Below, one piece after another: positions 6,219 to 12,243 of a stretch of 12,243 nucleotides of DNA. The translations under genes were made by a program, and so were the position numbers. Under the pieces are notes generated by a model, which searched no databases, was not told the DNA's origin, and saw only the letters and a program-made list of their open reading frames with translations. The number at the start of each line of letters is the position of its first letter. Within the stretch, counting starts at the first letter, position 1. This DNA is from Bacteroidales bacterium UBA3808 (GTDB lineage Bacteria > Bacteroidota > Bacteroidia > Bacteroidales > Paludibacteraceae), in assembly GCA_002369075.1 (NCBI GenBank), contig DFEG01000020.1, positions 632 to 12,874 on the forward strand, given 5' to 3'.

Positions 6219-7556
6219 TTAATAGGCCATGGCTCCACGACCCTTGATACGCATGCCGGACTCGAAGAATCCGTCATAATGGCGCATGAGGAGGTGGCTC
6301 TCAATCTGCTGCAAAGTATCCAAAATAACGCCTACCATAATGAGGAGCGACGTTCCGCCGAAGAACTGCGCAAATCCCATCGATACACCGAACAGGCGTG
6401 CGAACGCCGGCAGGACAGCGATGACAGCGAGCAGAATGGACCCCGGCAGGGTGATGCGGCTCATGATGGTATCGATATACTCAGCCGTCTTCTTACCCGG
6501 TTTCACACCCGGAATAAATCCGTTGTTCAGTTTCAGGTTCTCCGCCATCTGAACAGGATTGATAATAATCGCGGTGTAGAAATAGGTGAAGGCGATAATG
6601 AAGATTGCAAATATGAAGTTGTACCAGAAGCCGTCGTTATCCATTAAAGCACGACCGATCGGGCCTACTTCACTCGCATTGAAACCTACAATTGCAATAG
6701 GGATAAACATGATAGCCTGGGCGAAGATGATCGGCATTACGTTAGCTGCATTGACCTTGAGAGGGATGTACTGACGCACGCCGCCATACTGCTTGTTGCC
6801 CTGGATACGTTTTGCATACTGCACCGGAATACGGCGTGTACCCTGCGTCAGCATAATCGCGAACGCGAAGACGAAGAGCAGGATCACGATCTCCAGAATG
6901 AACACAATCAGTCCGCCTCCGGCATCGTTCAAACGGGAGGAGAACTCCTGTACGATAGCCCCCGGGAGACGCGCAATGATACCGATCAGGATGATGAAGG
7001 AAATACCGTTTCCTACACCGCGGTCGGTAATACGCTCACCCAGCCACATGACGAACATGGAGCCCGCCGTGAGGAGGATAGTGGACGAGATAGTGAACCA
7101 GTTGAAACCTACAGCAAGAGGCTGCCCGGCCTGCGCCATCTGCACCGACAGGTTAACGAGATAACTCGGTCCCTGGAAGAGCAGGATAGCAACGGTCAGA
7201 TAGCGCGTGATCTGGTTCATCTTCTGGCGCCCGGACTCACCTTCCTTCTGCATCTTCTGGAAGTAAGGCACTGCTATGGAGAGCAGCTGGATTACGATGG
7301 ATGCAGAGATGTAAGGCATGATACCGAGTGCGAAGATCGAGGCGTTGGAGAATGCTCCACCGGAGAACATATCCAGCAACGCCATCAGACCACCGGCTGT
7401 CTGGCTGTGCAGCGCAGAAAGAGCCGTAGGATCGATACCCGGGAGAACGATGAACGATCCGAAACGATAGATGAGCACGAACAATGCCGTGGTCAGCAGT
7501 CGGGTACGGAGGTCCTCGATCTTCCAGATATTCTTACATGTCTCAATAAAACGCAT
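6219..7556 (-). CDS. secY: Preprotein translocase subunit SecY
   Basis: SecY forms the protein-conducting channel of the inner membrane with SecE and SecG. The 445-residue protein shows about ten hydrophobic segments, beginning near residues 20-38, 75-95, 118-134, 152-172, 184-200, 215-237, 272-292, 312-333, 370-388 and 397-416. The plug region (about 55-72) precedes GIMPYISASIVIQLL. Cytosolic loops carry RRIPVQYAKR (241-250) and FIPGVKPGKKTAEYID (347-362). In the latter, Lys352 stands where E. coli has the functionally important Arg357, a conservative change. Its place between rplO (30 nt) and map (12 nt) is standard for the phylum. Confidence 0.99.
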   Translation of the reverse strand: MRFIETCKNIWKIEDLRTRLLTTALFVLIYRFGSFIVLPGIDPTALSALHSQTAGGLMALLDMFSGGAFSNASIFALGIMPYISASIVIQLLSIAVPYFQKMQKEGESGRQKMNQITRYLTVAILLFQGPSYLVNLSVQMAQAGQPLAVGFNWFTISSTILLTAGSMFVMWLGERITDRGVGNGISFIILIGIIARLPGAIVQEFSSRLNDAGGGLIVFILEIVILLFVFAFAIMLTQGTRRIPVQYAKRIQGNKQYGGVRQYIPLKVNAANVMPIIFAQAIMFIPIAIVGFNASEVGPIGRALMDNDGFWYNFIFAIFIIAFTYFYTAIIINPVQMAENLKLNNGFIPGVKPGKKTAEYIDTIMSRITLPGSILLAVIAVLPAFARLFGVSMGFAQFFGGTSLLIMVGVILDTLQQIESHLLMRHYDGFFESGMRIKGRGAMAY

Positions 7557-7586
7557 AATAGTTTCGTTTTACGATTAACGGATTAA

Positions 7587-8033
7587 TTAAATTTTCTCGA
7601 TAGTGCCACCTGCAGCGGTGATAGCCTCTTCCGCTTTCTTGGAGAAAGCGTTGGCCTGTACCGTGAGTTTGGCGGTGAGGGTACCATTACCCAGGATCTT
7701 GACAAGCTGGGTCTTGGAGATGAATCCTGCCTCGTGGAGCTCGATCAAGCCGATCTTCTCCAGTTTCTTGGCCTCAGCCAGAGCCTGGAGAGTAGAAAGA
7801 TTGATCGCTTTGTACTCCACACGGTTGATGTTCTTGAAGCCGAATTTCGGGAGACGGCGCTGCATTGGCATCTGACCACCCTCGAAACCGATCTTCTTGC
7901 TGTAACCGGAGCGCGACTTAGCACCCTTGTGACCACGGGTAGAAGTGCCACCCAGGCCCGAACCTGCGCCACGGCCGACACGCTTGGCGGTCTTAACCGA
8001 ACCGGCTGCAGGGGTAAGATTATTCAATTCCAT
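7587..8033 (-). CDS. rplO: 50S ribosomal protein L15
   Basis: L15 is a large-subunit protein whose long basic extension penetrates 23S rRNA. The 148-residue product has the glycine/arginine-rich N-terminal extension with GRGAGSGLGGTSTRGHKG (about 21-38) and GFEGGQMPMQRRLPKFGF (about 49-66). A globular C-terminal domain ends in EEAITAAGGTIEKI. It starts 21 nt after rpmD. The start context is TTATCATC-ATG with A at -3. Confidence 0.99.
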   Translation of the reverse strand: MELNNLTPAAGSVKTAKRVGRGAGSGLGGTSTRGHKGAKSRSGYSKKIGFEGGQMPMQRRLPKFGFKNINRVEYKAINLSTLQALAEAKKLEKIGLIELHEAGFISKTQLVKILGNGTLTAKLTVQANAFSKKAEEAITAAGGTIEKI

Positions 8034-8054
8034 GATGATAATTCGTTTTTAGGA

Positions 8055-8231
8055 TTAGTCAATAACTTTAACAAGGTGCTTTACCTTCTCAACCATACCC
8101 AGGATAGCCGGGGTAGCTTCGTGCTCAACGGTAGCGTTCATCTTACGCAGACCGAGCGCTGCCATGGTTTCCTTCTGCACCTTCGGGCACTTGATAGTAC
8201 TACGTACTTGTTGAATCTTAATCTTTGCCAT
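8055..8231 (-). CDS. rpmD: 50S ribosomal protein L30
   Basis: A 58-residue frame from ATG at 8231 to TAA at 8055 begins MAKIKIQQVRSTIKCPKVQK, continues ETMAALGLRKMNATVEHE and ends VEKVKHLVKVID. This is the standard short bacterial L30, a single ferredoxin-like domain that contacts 23S and 5S rRNA regions. QVRSTI and ALGLRKMN are the conserved parts. It fills the 215-nt space between rpsE (17 nt gap) and rplO (21 nt gap), its usual place in the spc operon. The start context is ACAATT-ATG-GC without a Shine-Dalgarno sequence. Confidence 0.98.
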   Translation of the reverse strand: MAKIKIQQVRSTIKCPKVQKETMAALGLRKMNATVEHEATPAILGMVEKVKHLVKVID

Positions 8232-8248
8232 AATTGTAGAAGAATTTA

Positions 8249-8755
8249 TTAACCATTAAACACTGTAGAGAGGGATACGCCGCGGTTCTGTGCTACGGTG
8301 CGGGCGTCACGCAGTTCAGCGAGTGCCTGGATAGTAGCTTTGACGAGGTTGTGGGGGTTGGACGAGCCTTTGGACTTAGCCAATACGTCGCGCACACCGG
8401 CTGACTCCAGTACGGCACGCATGGCACCACCGGCTTTTACTCCGGTACCGTGCGTAGCGGGCTGGATATAAACCTGCGAGCCGCCGAACTTGGCGAACTG
8501 CTCGTGGGGGATAGTACCCTTGAGCACCGGAACCTGGATGAGGTTCTTCTTGGCTGCCTCGGTAGCCTTCTGCATAGCAGCAGCCACCTCGCCTGCCTTA
8601 CCCAGACCGTAACCTACAATACCATTCTCATTTCCAACAACTACGATAGCTGCGAAAGTGAATGTACGTCCACCCTTGGTAACTTTCGTTACGCGGTTGA
8701 CTGCGACCAGACGCTCCTTGAGCTCAAGGTCCTGTGTTGATTTTACTCTTTGCAT
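8249..8755 (-). CDS. rpsE: 30S ribosomal protein S5
   Basis: S5 is part of the ribosomal accuracy centre with S4 and S12 and of the mRNA entry channel. The 168-residue protein has the N-terminal double-stranded-RNA-binding domain with VTKVTKGGRTFTFAAIVVVG (23-42) and GYGLGKAGEVAAAMQKA. The C-terminal domain includes RAVLESAGVRDVLAKSKGSSNPHNLVKA (about 111-138, quoted in part as positions). VNRVTKVTKGGR is the loop where spectinomycin-resistance changes fall in other bacteria; nothing there looks deleted. It begins 14 nt after rplR with context GATATT-ATG. Confidence 0.99.
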   Translation of the reverse strand: MQRVKSTQDLELKERLVAVNRVTKVTKGGRTFTFAAIVVVGNENGIVGYGLGKAGEVAAAMQKATEAAKKNLIQVPVLKGTIPHEQFAKFGGSQVYIQPATHGTGVKAGGAMRAVLESAGVRDVLAKSKGSSNPHNLVKATIQALAELRDARTVAQNRGVSLSTVFNG

Positions 8756-8769
8756 AATATCGTCTGTTG

Positions 8770-9114
8770 TTAGAATTTGAGACCTGCCTCGCGAGCAGCG
8801 TCGGCTAATGATTTAACACGACCGTGGTAGAGGTAACCGTTACGGTCAAATACTACTTCGTTGACATCGGCCTTGATAGCGGCAGCTGCGATCAGTTTAC
8901 CTACCTCAGCGGCTTTCTCGGTCTTCGTCATCTTATCCTTGATAGCGAGGGATGAAGCGGAAGCAAGAGTCTTGCCTGCCAGATCATCGATCACCTGAGC
9001 GTAAATCTGGCTGTTAGAACGGAAGACGGTCAGACGTGGACGCTCTGCGGTACCCGACACCTTGGTGCGGATAGATGCCTTAATTTTAAGGCGACGTGCG
9101 ATTTTCTTAATCAT
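8770..9114 (-). CDS. rplR: 50S ribosomal protein L18
   Basis: L18 binds 5S rRNA and, with L5, anchors it in the central protuberance. From the ATG at 9114 the protein has 114 residues: MIKKIARRLKIKASIRTKVS, then GTAERPRLTVFRSNSQIYAQ (about 21-40), ASASSLA, and the conserved end FDRNGYLYHGRVKSLADAARE followed by GLKF. A second in-frame ATG at 9120 would add two residues (Met-Ser). I prefer 9114 because the family N-terminus aligns there and because an AAAGGA Shine-Dalgarno-like site (9124-9129) is 9 nt away, against 3 nt for 9120. It lies 18 nt after rplF. Confidence 0.96.
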   Translation of the reverse strand: MIKKIARRLKIKASIRTKVSGTAERPRLTVFRSNSQIYAQVIDDLAGKTLASASSLAIKDKMTKTEKAAEVGKLIAAAAIKADVNEVVFDRNGYLYHGRVKSLADAAREAGLKF

Positions 9115-9132
9115 ACTCATTTTTCCTTTCTA

Positions 9133-9690
9133 TTATTTACCAGCCGATTTACCAGCTTTACGACGAACGATTTCACCCTGGAACTTAATACCTTTACCCT
9201 TGTACGGTTCGGGTTTGCGGAAGGAGCGGATCTTGGCGCATACCTGACCAAGGAGCTGCTTGTCTGCAGACTCGAGCATTACGAGCGGGTTCTGGTTACG
9301 CTCCGATTTGGTCTCTACCTTGATCTCTTTGGGGAGACCGAGATAGATGGGGTGCGTATAACCGAGAGAGAAGTTGAGTACCTGCGGTTGTGCAAGCTCT
9401 ACACGGTAACCTACACCGACGAGCTCAAGGGTCTTCTTGTAGCCCTCGGAGCAACCTACCACCATGTTGTGGATCAGGGCGCGGTAGAGTCCGTGTTTAG
9501 CGCGTGCCTCTTTCTCGTCGTTGGGACGGGTAACGTGGCATACAGCGCCTTCTACGTTTACAGAGATCAGGGGATCGACAGCCTGGGTCAGCTCACCCTT
9601 CGGACCTTTGACGGTCACTACATTCTCGGGGCTAACGGTAACCGTCACACCTGCGGGAATAGCGATAGGAAGTTTTCCAATTCTTGACAT
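9133..9690 (-). CDS. rplF: 50S ribosomal protein L6
   Basis: L6 lies near the L7/L12 stalk base and the elongation-factor binding site. The 185-residue protein starts MSRIGKLPIAIPAGVTVTVS and has two similar alpha/beta domains. The first includes VVTVKGPKGEL (24-34); the second ends in the signature PEPYKGKGIKF (about 159-169). Unlike most genes here it has a clear Shine-Dalgarno site, GGAGG, in the 18-nt gap after rpsH. Confidence 0.99.
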   Translation of the reverse strand: MSRIGKLPIAIPAGVTVTVSPENVVTVKGPKGELTQAVDPLISVNVEGAVCHVTRPNDEKEARAKHGLYRALIHNMVVGCSEGYKKTLELVGVGYRVELAQPQVLNFSLGYTHPIYLGLPKEIKVETKSERNQNPLVMLESADKQLLGQVCAKIRSFRKPEPYKGKGIKFQGEIVRRKAGKSAGK

Positions 9691-9699
9691 AGTTTCAAT

Positions 9700-9704
9700 C
9701 CTCC
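9700..9704 (-). promoter_or_regulatory. Shine-Dalgarno site of rplF
   Basis: A perfect GGAGG on the transcript strand lies 9 nt before the rplF ATG, inside the rpsH-rplF gap. It stands out because nearly all other genes in this operon lack such a motif. Confidence 0.7.
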
Positions 9705-9708
9705 ATTA

Positions 9709-10104
9709 TTAATAAACATAGCACAATACTTCGCCACCGAGCTGCTGGCCTACCGCTTCCTTGTTGGTCATCACACCCTTGGAGGTGGAGAGGATAGCGA
9801 TACCCAGTCCGTTGAGTACGCGCGGCATGTCGCGGTAGCCGACGTATTTACGGAGACCCGGGGTGGATACTCGTTTCAAACACTTGATCGCGTTAACTTT
9901 GTTAACCGGATCATACTTGAGCGCGATTTTGATCGTGCCCTGGGGACCATCCTCCACGAACTTGTAGGAAAGGATGTAACCTTTCTCAAACAAGATACGG
10001 GTGATCTCCTTCTTCAGATTCGAAGCCGGAACTTCAACCACCTGGTGGCCGGCTTTGATTGCATTCCTCAGTCGAGTGAGGTAATCTGCGATTGGATCTG
10101 TCAT
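9709..10104 (-). CDS. rpsH: 30S ribosomal protein S8
   Basis: S8 binds the central domain of 16S rRNA early in 30S assembly; in E. coli it also represses the spc operon by binding mRNA near rplE. The 131-residue protein starts MTDPIADYLTRLRNAIKAGH, a conserved S8 N-terminus. It carries RVSTPGLRKYVGYRDMPRVL (about 78-97) and the C-terminal rRNA-binding signature ILSTSKGVMTNKEA (about 104-117), and ends GGEVLCYVY. The 58-nt gap before it holds a hairpin (10118-10151). No Shine-Dalgarno sequence is present; the leader just before ATG is a run of AACAACAAAACA. Confidence 0.99.
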   Translation of the reverse strand: MTDPIADYLTRLRNAIKAGHQVVEVPASNLKKEITRILFEKGYILSYKFVEDGPQGTIKIALKYDPVNKVNAIKCLKRVSTPGLRKYVGYRDMPRVLNGLGIAILSTSKGVMTNKEAVGQQLGGEVLCYVY

Positions 10105-10117
10105 TGTTTTGTTGTTG

Positions 10118-10151
10118 TTAAATTAATCCCGCCTGTCGGGACAATATTTAA
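10118..10151 (-). promoter_or_regulatory. Hairpin in the rpsN-rpsH gap
   Basis: On the transcript strand an inner stem TCCCG/CGGGA (5 bp) closes a 5-nt ACAGG loop. An outer stem TTAAAT/ATTTAA (6 bp) lies beyond a small internal loop of 4 and 3 nt. It ends 13 nt before the rpsH ATG. It has no U tract, so it is not a standard terminator. A role in translational control or mRNA processing is possible but not shown; the similarity to any S8 target was not tested. Confidence 0.5.
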
Positions 10152-10162
10152 TAATGTTAATT

Positions 10163-10432
10163 TTACCAGCTCGCTTTCTTTACTCCGGGGATGAGGCCTT
10201 TCGACGCCATCTCACGGAACTGAATACGGCTGAGACCGAATGCACGCATGTATCCTTTCGGACGGCCGGTCACTTTGCAACGGTTGTGCAGACGGACGGG
10301 CGATGCGTTTTTCGGGAGGGACTGGAGTCCTACATAGTCACCATCCTTGAGGAGCTGAGCGCGTTTAGCTGCGTACTTGGCTACGAGTTTGGCGCGCTTT
10401 ACCTCGCGGGCTTTCATTGATTCTTTTGCCAT
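10163..10432 (-). CDS. rpsN: 30S ribosomal protein S14, zinc-free form
   Basis: S14 is in the head of the small subunit close to the A site. The 89-residue protein begins MAKESMKAREVKRAKLVAKY. It has NRCKVTGRPKGYMRAFGLSR (50-69) and IQFREMASKGLIPGVKKASW at the end. The CxxC...CxxC zinc ribbon of short (61-residue) S14 is absent, with a single cysteine at position 52, and the length matches the longer cysteine-poor class. It starts 8 nt after rplE. Confidence 0.98.
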   Translation of the reverse strand: MAKESMKAREVKRAKLVAKYAAKRAQLLKDGDYVGLQSLPKNASPVRLHNRCKVTGRPKGYMRAFGLSRIQFREMASKGLIPGVKKASW

Positions 10433-10440
10433 AGTCTGAA

Positions 10441-10983
10441 TTACTTTTTAAACGGTAAACCAAACTCACGGAGAAGTGCAAAGCCCTCCTCATCGGTTTT
10501 AGCGGTGGTAACGAACGTGATGTTCATACCCAGCAGTTTGGTGATGTTATCAATGTTAATTTCCGGGAAGATGATCTGCTCGGTGATACCCAAGGTATAG
10601 TTACCACGGCCGTCCATCTTGTTCTCGATACCTTTGAAGTCGCGGATACGCGGGAGAGCTACACGAACGAGACGCTCGAGGAACTCATACATCTGCTGAC
10701 CGCGGAGGGTAACGCGAACGCCGATCGGCATTTGTTTACGTACCTTGAAGTTAGCGATATCTTTCTTGGAGAGCGTAGCAACGGCTTTCTGACCAGCGAT
10801 AGCGGTCATCTCCTGGAGAGCGACCTCGATGATCTTCTTGTCTGCCACTGCCTCGCCGAGGCCCTGGTTGAGGACGATCTTCTGGAGTTTCGGGCACTGC
10901 ATGACGGTAGTGTAGTTGAACTCCTTCATCAGGATGGGCACAATGCGCTCCTGATAATCTTGCTTAAGACTTGCTGTATTCAT
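10441..10983 (-). CDS. rplE: 50S ribosomal protein L5
   Basis: L5 binds 5S rRNA in the central protuberance and contacts P-site tRNA. The 180-residue protein shows MQCPKLQKIVLNQGLGEAVA (28-47), FKVRKQMPIGVRVTLRGQQM (about 84-103) and FLERLVRVALPRIRDFKG, and ends FALLREFGLPFKK. It starts 2 nt after the rplX stop. An AAGGAG sequence formed by the last rplX codons lies 8 nt before its ATG, so translation is probably coupled to rplX. Confidence 0.99.
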   Translation of the reverse strand: MNTASLKQDYQERIVPILMKEFNYTTVMQCPKLQKIVLNQGLGEAVADKKIIEVALQEMTAIAGQKAVATLSKKDIANFKVRKQMPIGVRVTLRGQQMYEFLERLVRVALPRIRDFKGIENKMDGRGNYTLGITEQIIFPEINIDNITKLLGMNITFVTTAKTDEEGFALLREFGLPFKK

Positions 10984-10985
10984 AA

Positions 10986-11294
10986 TCAGATCTCCTTACC
11001 GGTTTTTTTAGATACACGAACGAGCTTGCCATCCTTCTTCACGCGGCCTACACGAACCGGTTTGCCGTCCTCAACGGGGTTGAGGTTGGAGATATGGATA
11101 GGAGCTTCCTGTTTAACGATTCCGCCTTGCGGATTCTTTGCGTTGGGTTTGGTACTCTTGGATACCATGTTGACGCCTTCTACGATAGCGCGCTGCTTGT
11201 CAACGATCACCTCCAGCACACGGCCGGTCTGACCCTTCGAAGCACCTGCGTTTACATAAACGGTGTCACCCTTTTTGATATGAAGTTTTGCCAT
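10986..11294 (-). CDS. rplX: 50S ribosomal protein L24
   Basis: L24 starts 50S assembly by binding the 5' region of 23S rRNA and later sits near the tunnel exit. The 102-residue protein has an N-terminal KOW motif, KKGDTVYVNAGASKGQTGRV (7-26). VEGVNMVSKSTKPNAKNPQGG (about 44-64, given in part) and EAPIHISNLNPV follow, all typical of L24. It starts 20 nt after rplN with context ACAAAA-ATG and ends in TGA, 2 nt before rplE. Confidence 0.99.
   Translation of the reverse strand: MAKLHIKKGDTVYVNAGASKGQTGRVLEVIVDKQRAIVEGVNMVSKSTKPNAKNPQGGIVKQEAPIHISNLNPVEDGKPVRVGRVKKDGKLVRVSKKTGKEI
10992..10997 (-). promoter_or_regulatory. Shine-Dalgarno site of rplE inside rplX
   Basis: AAGGAG on the transcript strand is formed by the Lys-Glu codons at the end of rplX and lies 8 nt before the rplE ATG. 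It is one of only three convincing sites of this kind in the operon and suggests coupled translation of L24 and L5. Confidence 0.6.
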
Positions 11295-11314
11295 TTTTGT
11301 AATAGTTTAGATGA

Positions 11315-11680
11315 TTAGAGCACTTCAGGTGCCAGAGAAATAATTTTCATGTTCGTTTGACGGAGCTCACGAGCCACCGGACCGAAGATACGGCTGCCGC
11401 GGAGTTCGCCGGCGTTGGTGATGAGTACGCATGCGTTGTCATCGAAACGGATGTACGAACCATCGGCGCGGCGTACCTCTTTCTTGGTACGTACGACGAT
11501 AGCACGGCTAACCGTACCGTCCTTCATGTCGGAGGAGGGGAGTACGCCCTTAACGGCTACCACGATGGTGTCACCGAGGGAAGCGTAGCGTTTCTTGGTA
11601 CCACCCAGAACGCGGATCACGAGTGCCTGCTTGGCACCGGAGTTGTCACAAACTGTGAGACGAGATTCTTGCTGTACCAT
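11315..11680 (-). CDS. rplN: 50S ribosomal protein L14
   Basis: L14 lies at the subunit interface and forms bridges to 16S rRNA. The 121-residue protein begins MVQQESRLTVCDNSGAKQAL. It carries VVRTKKEVRRADGSYIRFDD (about 63-82) with NACVLI after it, and ends GSRIFGPVARELR...NMKIISLAPEVL, a complete standard L14. It starts 2 nt after the rpsQ stop, which suggests coupled translation. A GAAAGGG run lies further upstream in the rpsQ end, too far to count firmly as a ribosome site. Confidence 0.99.
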   Translation of the reverse strand: MVQQESRLTVCDNSGAKQALVIRVLGGTKKRYASLGDTIVVAVKGVLPSSDMKDGTVSRAIVVRTKKEVRRADGSYIRFDDNACVLITNAGELRGSRIFGPVARELRQTNMKIISLAPEVL

Positions 11681-11682
11681 AA

Positions 11683-11937
11683 TTACTTAGCCCTTTCGAT
11701 AATTTGAGTTAAACGCCAGCGCACAGTCTTGCTCAGCGGACGGGTCTCCATGATGCGTACGGTATCGCCGATACCAGCCTCGTTCTTCTCGTCATGAACA
11801 TGGAACTTGCGAGTTTTATTGACAAACTTGCCATAGATGGGGTGTTTCTCTTTCCAACGGACAGCGACCACGATGGTCTTCTCCATCTTGTTGGAAACAA
11901 CTACGCCCACGCGCTCTTTTCTAAGATTTCTTTCCAT
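11683..11937 (-). CDS. rpsQ: 30S ribosomal protein S17
   Basis: S17 is a primary 16S rRNA-binding protein with an OB-fold. The 84-residue product starts MERNLRKERVGVVVSNKMEK, continues TIVVAVRWKEKHPIYGKFVN and KTRKFHVHDEKNEAGIGDTV, and has the signature RIMETRPLSKTVRWRL near the end. Length is normal. It lies 15 nt after rpmC with context GACA-ATG. Confidence 0.99.
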   Translation of the reverse strand: MERNLRKERVGVVVSNKMEKTIVVAVRWKEKHPIYGKFVNKTRKFHVHDEKNEAGIGDTVRIMETRPLSKTVRWRLTQIIERAK

Positions 11938-11952
11938 TGTCTTTGTCGTTTT

Positions 11953-12147
11953 TTACTTGTTAATTTCACGGGCACGAAGTTCCGTTGCAAGGCGAGCGAT
12001 ATTGCGACGCGCAGCCTTAATCTGCAACGGATTATCGAGCGGAGAAATACTGTGATTTAACTTCATACGAACCAGAGCCTCTTTCTCGGAAGCGAGACGC
12101 TCCTGGATCTCTTGAGTTGTTAATTCTTTAATTTCAGCTGTTTTCAT
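11953..12147 (-). CDS. rpmC: 50S ribosomal protein L29
   Basis: L29 is a small helical hairpin next to the exit tunnel, near the docking site for trigger factor and SRP. The 64-residue protein starts MKTAEIKELTTQEIQERLAS. It continues through EKEALVRMKLNHSISPLDNP and ends IARLATELRAREINK, matching the family in length and pattern. It starts 9 nt after the rplP stop. A weak AAGG lies only 3 nt before the ATG. Confidence 0.99.
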   Translation of the reverse strand: MKTAEIKELTTQEIQERLASEKEALVRMKLNHSISPLDNPLQIKAARRNIARLATELRAREINK

Positions 12148-12156
12148 AATCCTTAA

Positions 12157-12243
12157 TTATGCATTTTGTGTTGCGTCGTAATCGCGTCTTACGACAAATT
12201 TAGTGGTGACAGGCAGTTTCTGGGCTGCGAGACGGAGTGCCTC
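12157..12243 (-). CDS. rplP: 50S ribosomal protein L16, C-terminal fragment
   Basis: The last 28 codons and the TAA of a gene that begins beyond the right edge are visible. They encode EALRLAAQKLPVTTKFVVRR followed by DYDATQNA. EALRLAAQKLPVTTKFV is the conserved C-terminal helix and strand of L16, a 23S rRNA-binding protein near the A-site tRNA. Its place before rpmC confirms the call; in full operons rpsC would lie beyond it. Confidence 0.95.
   Translation of the reverse strand, partial: EALRLAAQKLPVTTKFVVRRDYDATQNA

Noticed and set aside
6206..6219. Missing adk between secY and map as a sign of deletion.
   Set aside because: The secY-map-infA order without adk is the usual state in Bacteroidota, so no loss event needs to be invoked here.
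5514..6647. A 377-codon plus-strand open frame opposite map and the end of secY.
   Set aside because: The sense strand carries complete active-site residues of methionine aminopeptidase and SecY; the opposite frame shows no family features.
12195..12202. A TAAATTTG match to the Bacteroidota -7 promoter box on the minus strand.
   Set aside because: It encodes conserved L16 residues (Lys-Phe) and has no TTTG at the expected upstream distance within the window.
1..12243. CRISPR arrays, tRNA or rRNA genes, insertion sequences, attachment sites.
   Set aside because: No repeat-spacer pattern, RNA gene or transposase was seen; the only repeats are the short A/T-rich ones reported.

Overview
The window is almost entirely a leftward (minus-strand) ribosomal-protein operon of a Bacteroidota bacterium, probably a Bacteroidales member from a plant-degrading habitat. 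Evidence: the order rplP-rpmC-rpsQ-rplN-rplX-rplE-rpsN-rpsH-rplF-rplR-rpsE-rpmD-rplO-secY-map-infA-rpmJ-rpsM-rpsK-rpsD-rpoA-rplQ with no adk between secY and map; L36, S4 and S14 that all lack zinc-binding cysteine sets; an L17 with a Lys/Ala/Glu-rich tail; and start codons preceded by A/T-rich sequence with A at -3 instead of Shine-Dalgarno sites. The neighbouring glycoside hydrolase points to plant polysaccharide use. Genus cannot be fixed from this sequence alone.

Layout, read in the direction of transcription from right to left. 12243-10986: end of the S10 part (L16 tail, L29, S17, then L14, L24). 10983-7587: spc part (L5, S14, S8, L6, L18, S5, L30, L15). 7556-5178: translocon and maturation genes secY, map, infA. 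5145-1930: alpha part (L36, S13, S11, S4, RNA polymerase alpha, L17). 1896-520: an archaeal/eukaryotic-type aspartyl-tRNA synthetase, 33 nt behind rplQ with no terminator between, then a bidirectional terminator at 465-491. 1-480, plus strand: the 3' end of a GH43-type glycosidase gene that converges on the operon.

The genes build both ribosomal subunits, insert and mature nascent proteins (SecY, methionine aminopeptidase), start translation (IF-1) and make the core RNA polymerase alpha subunit. AspRS extends the same translation theme. Gaps are mostly 2-40 nt, which fits one long transcript. The larger gaps (88 nt before rplQ, 74 nt before rpsM, 58 nt before rpsH) hold A/T-rich sequence; the first has short tandem repeats and the last a hairpin. 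No stretch over 300 bases lacks a gene.

I see no undescribed multi-gene system here. The points worth a second look are the AspRS class and its position in the operon, the repeat families on both sides of rplQ, the rpsN-rpsH hairpin, and the terminator built into the end of the GH43 reading frame.
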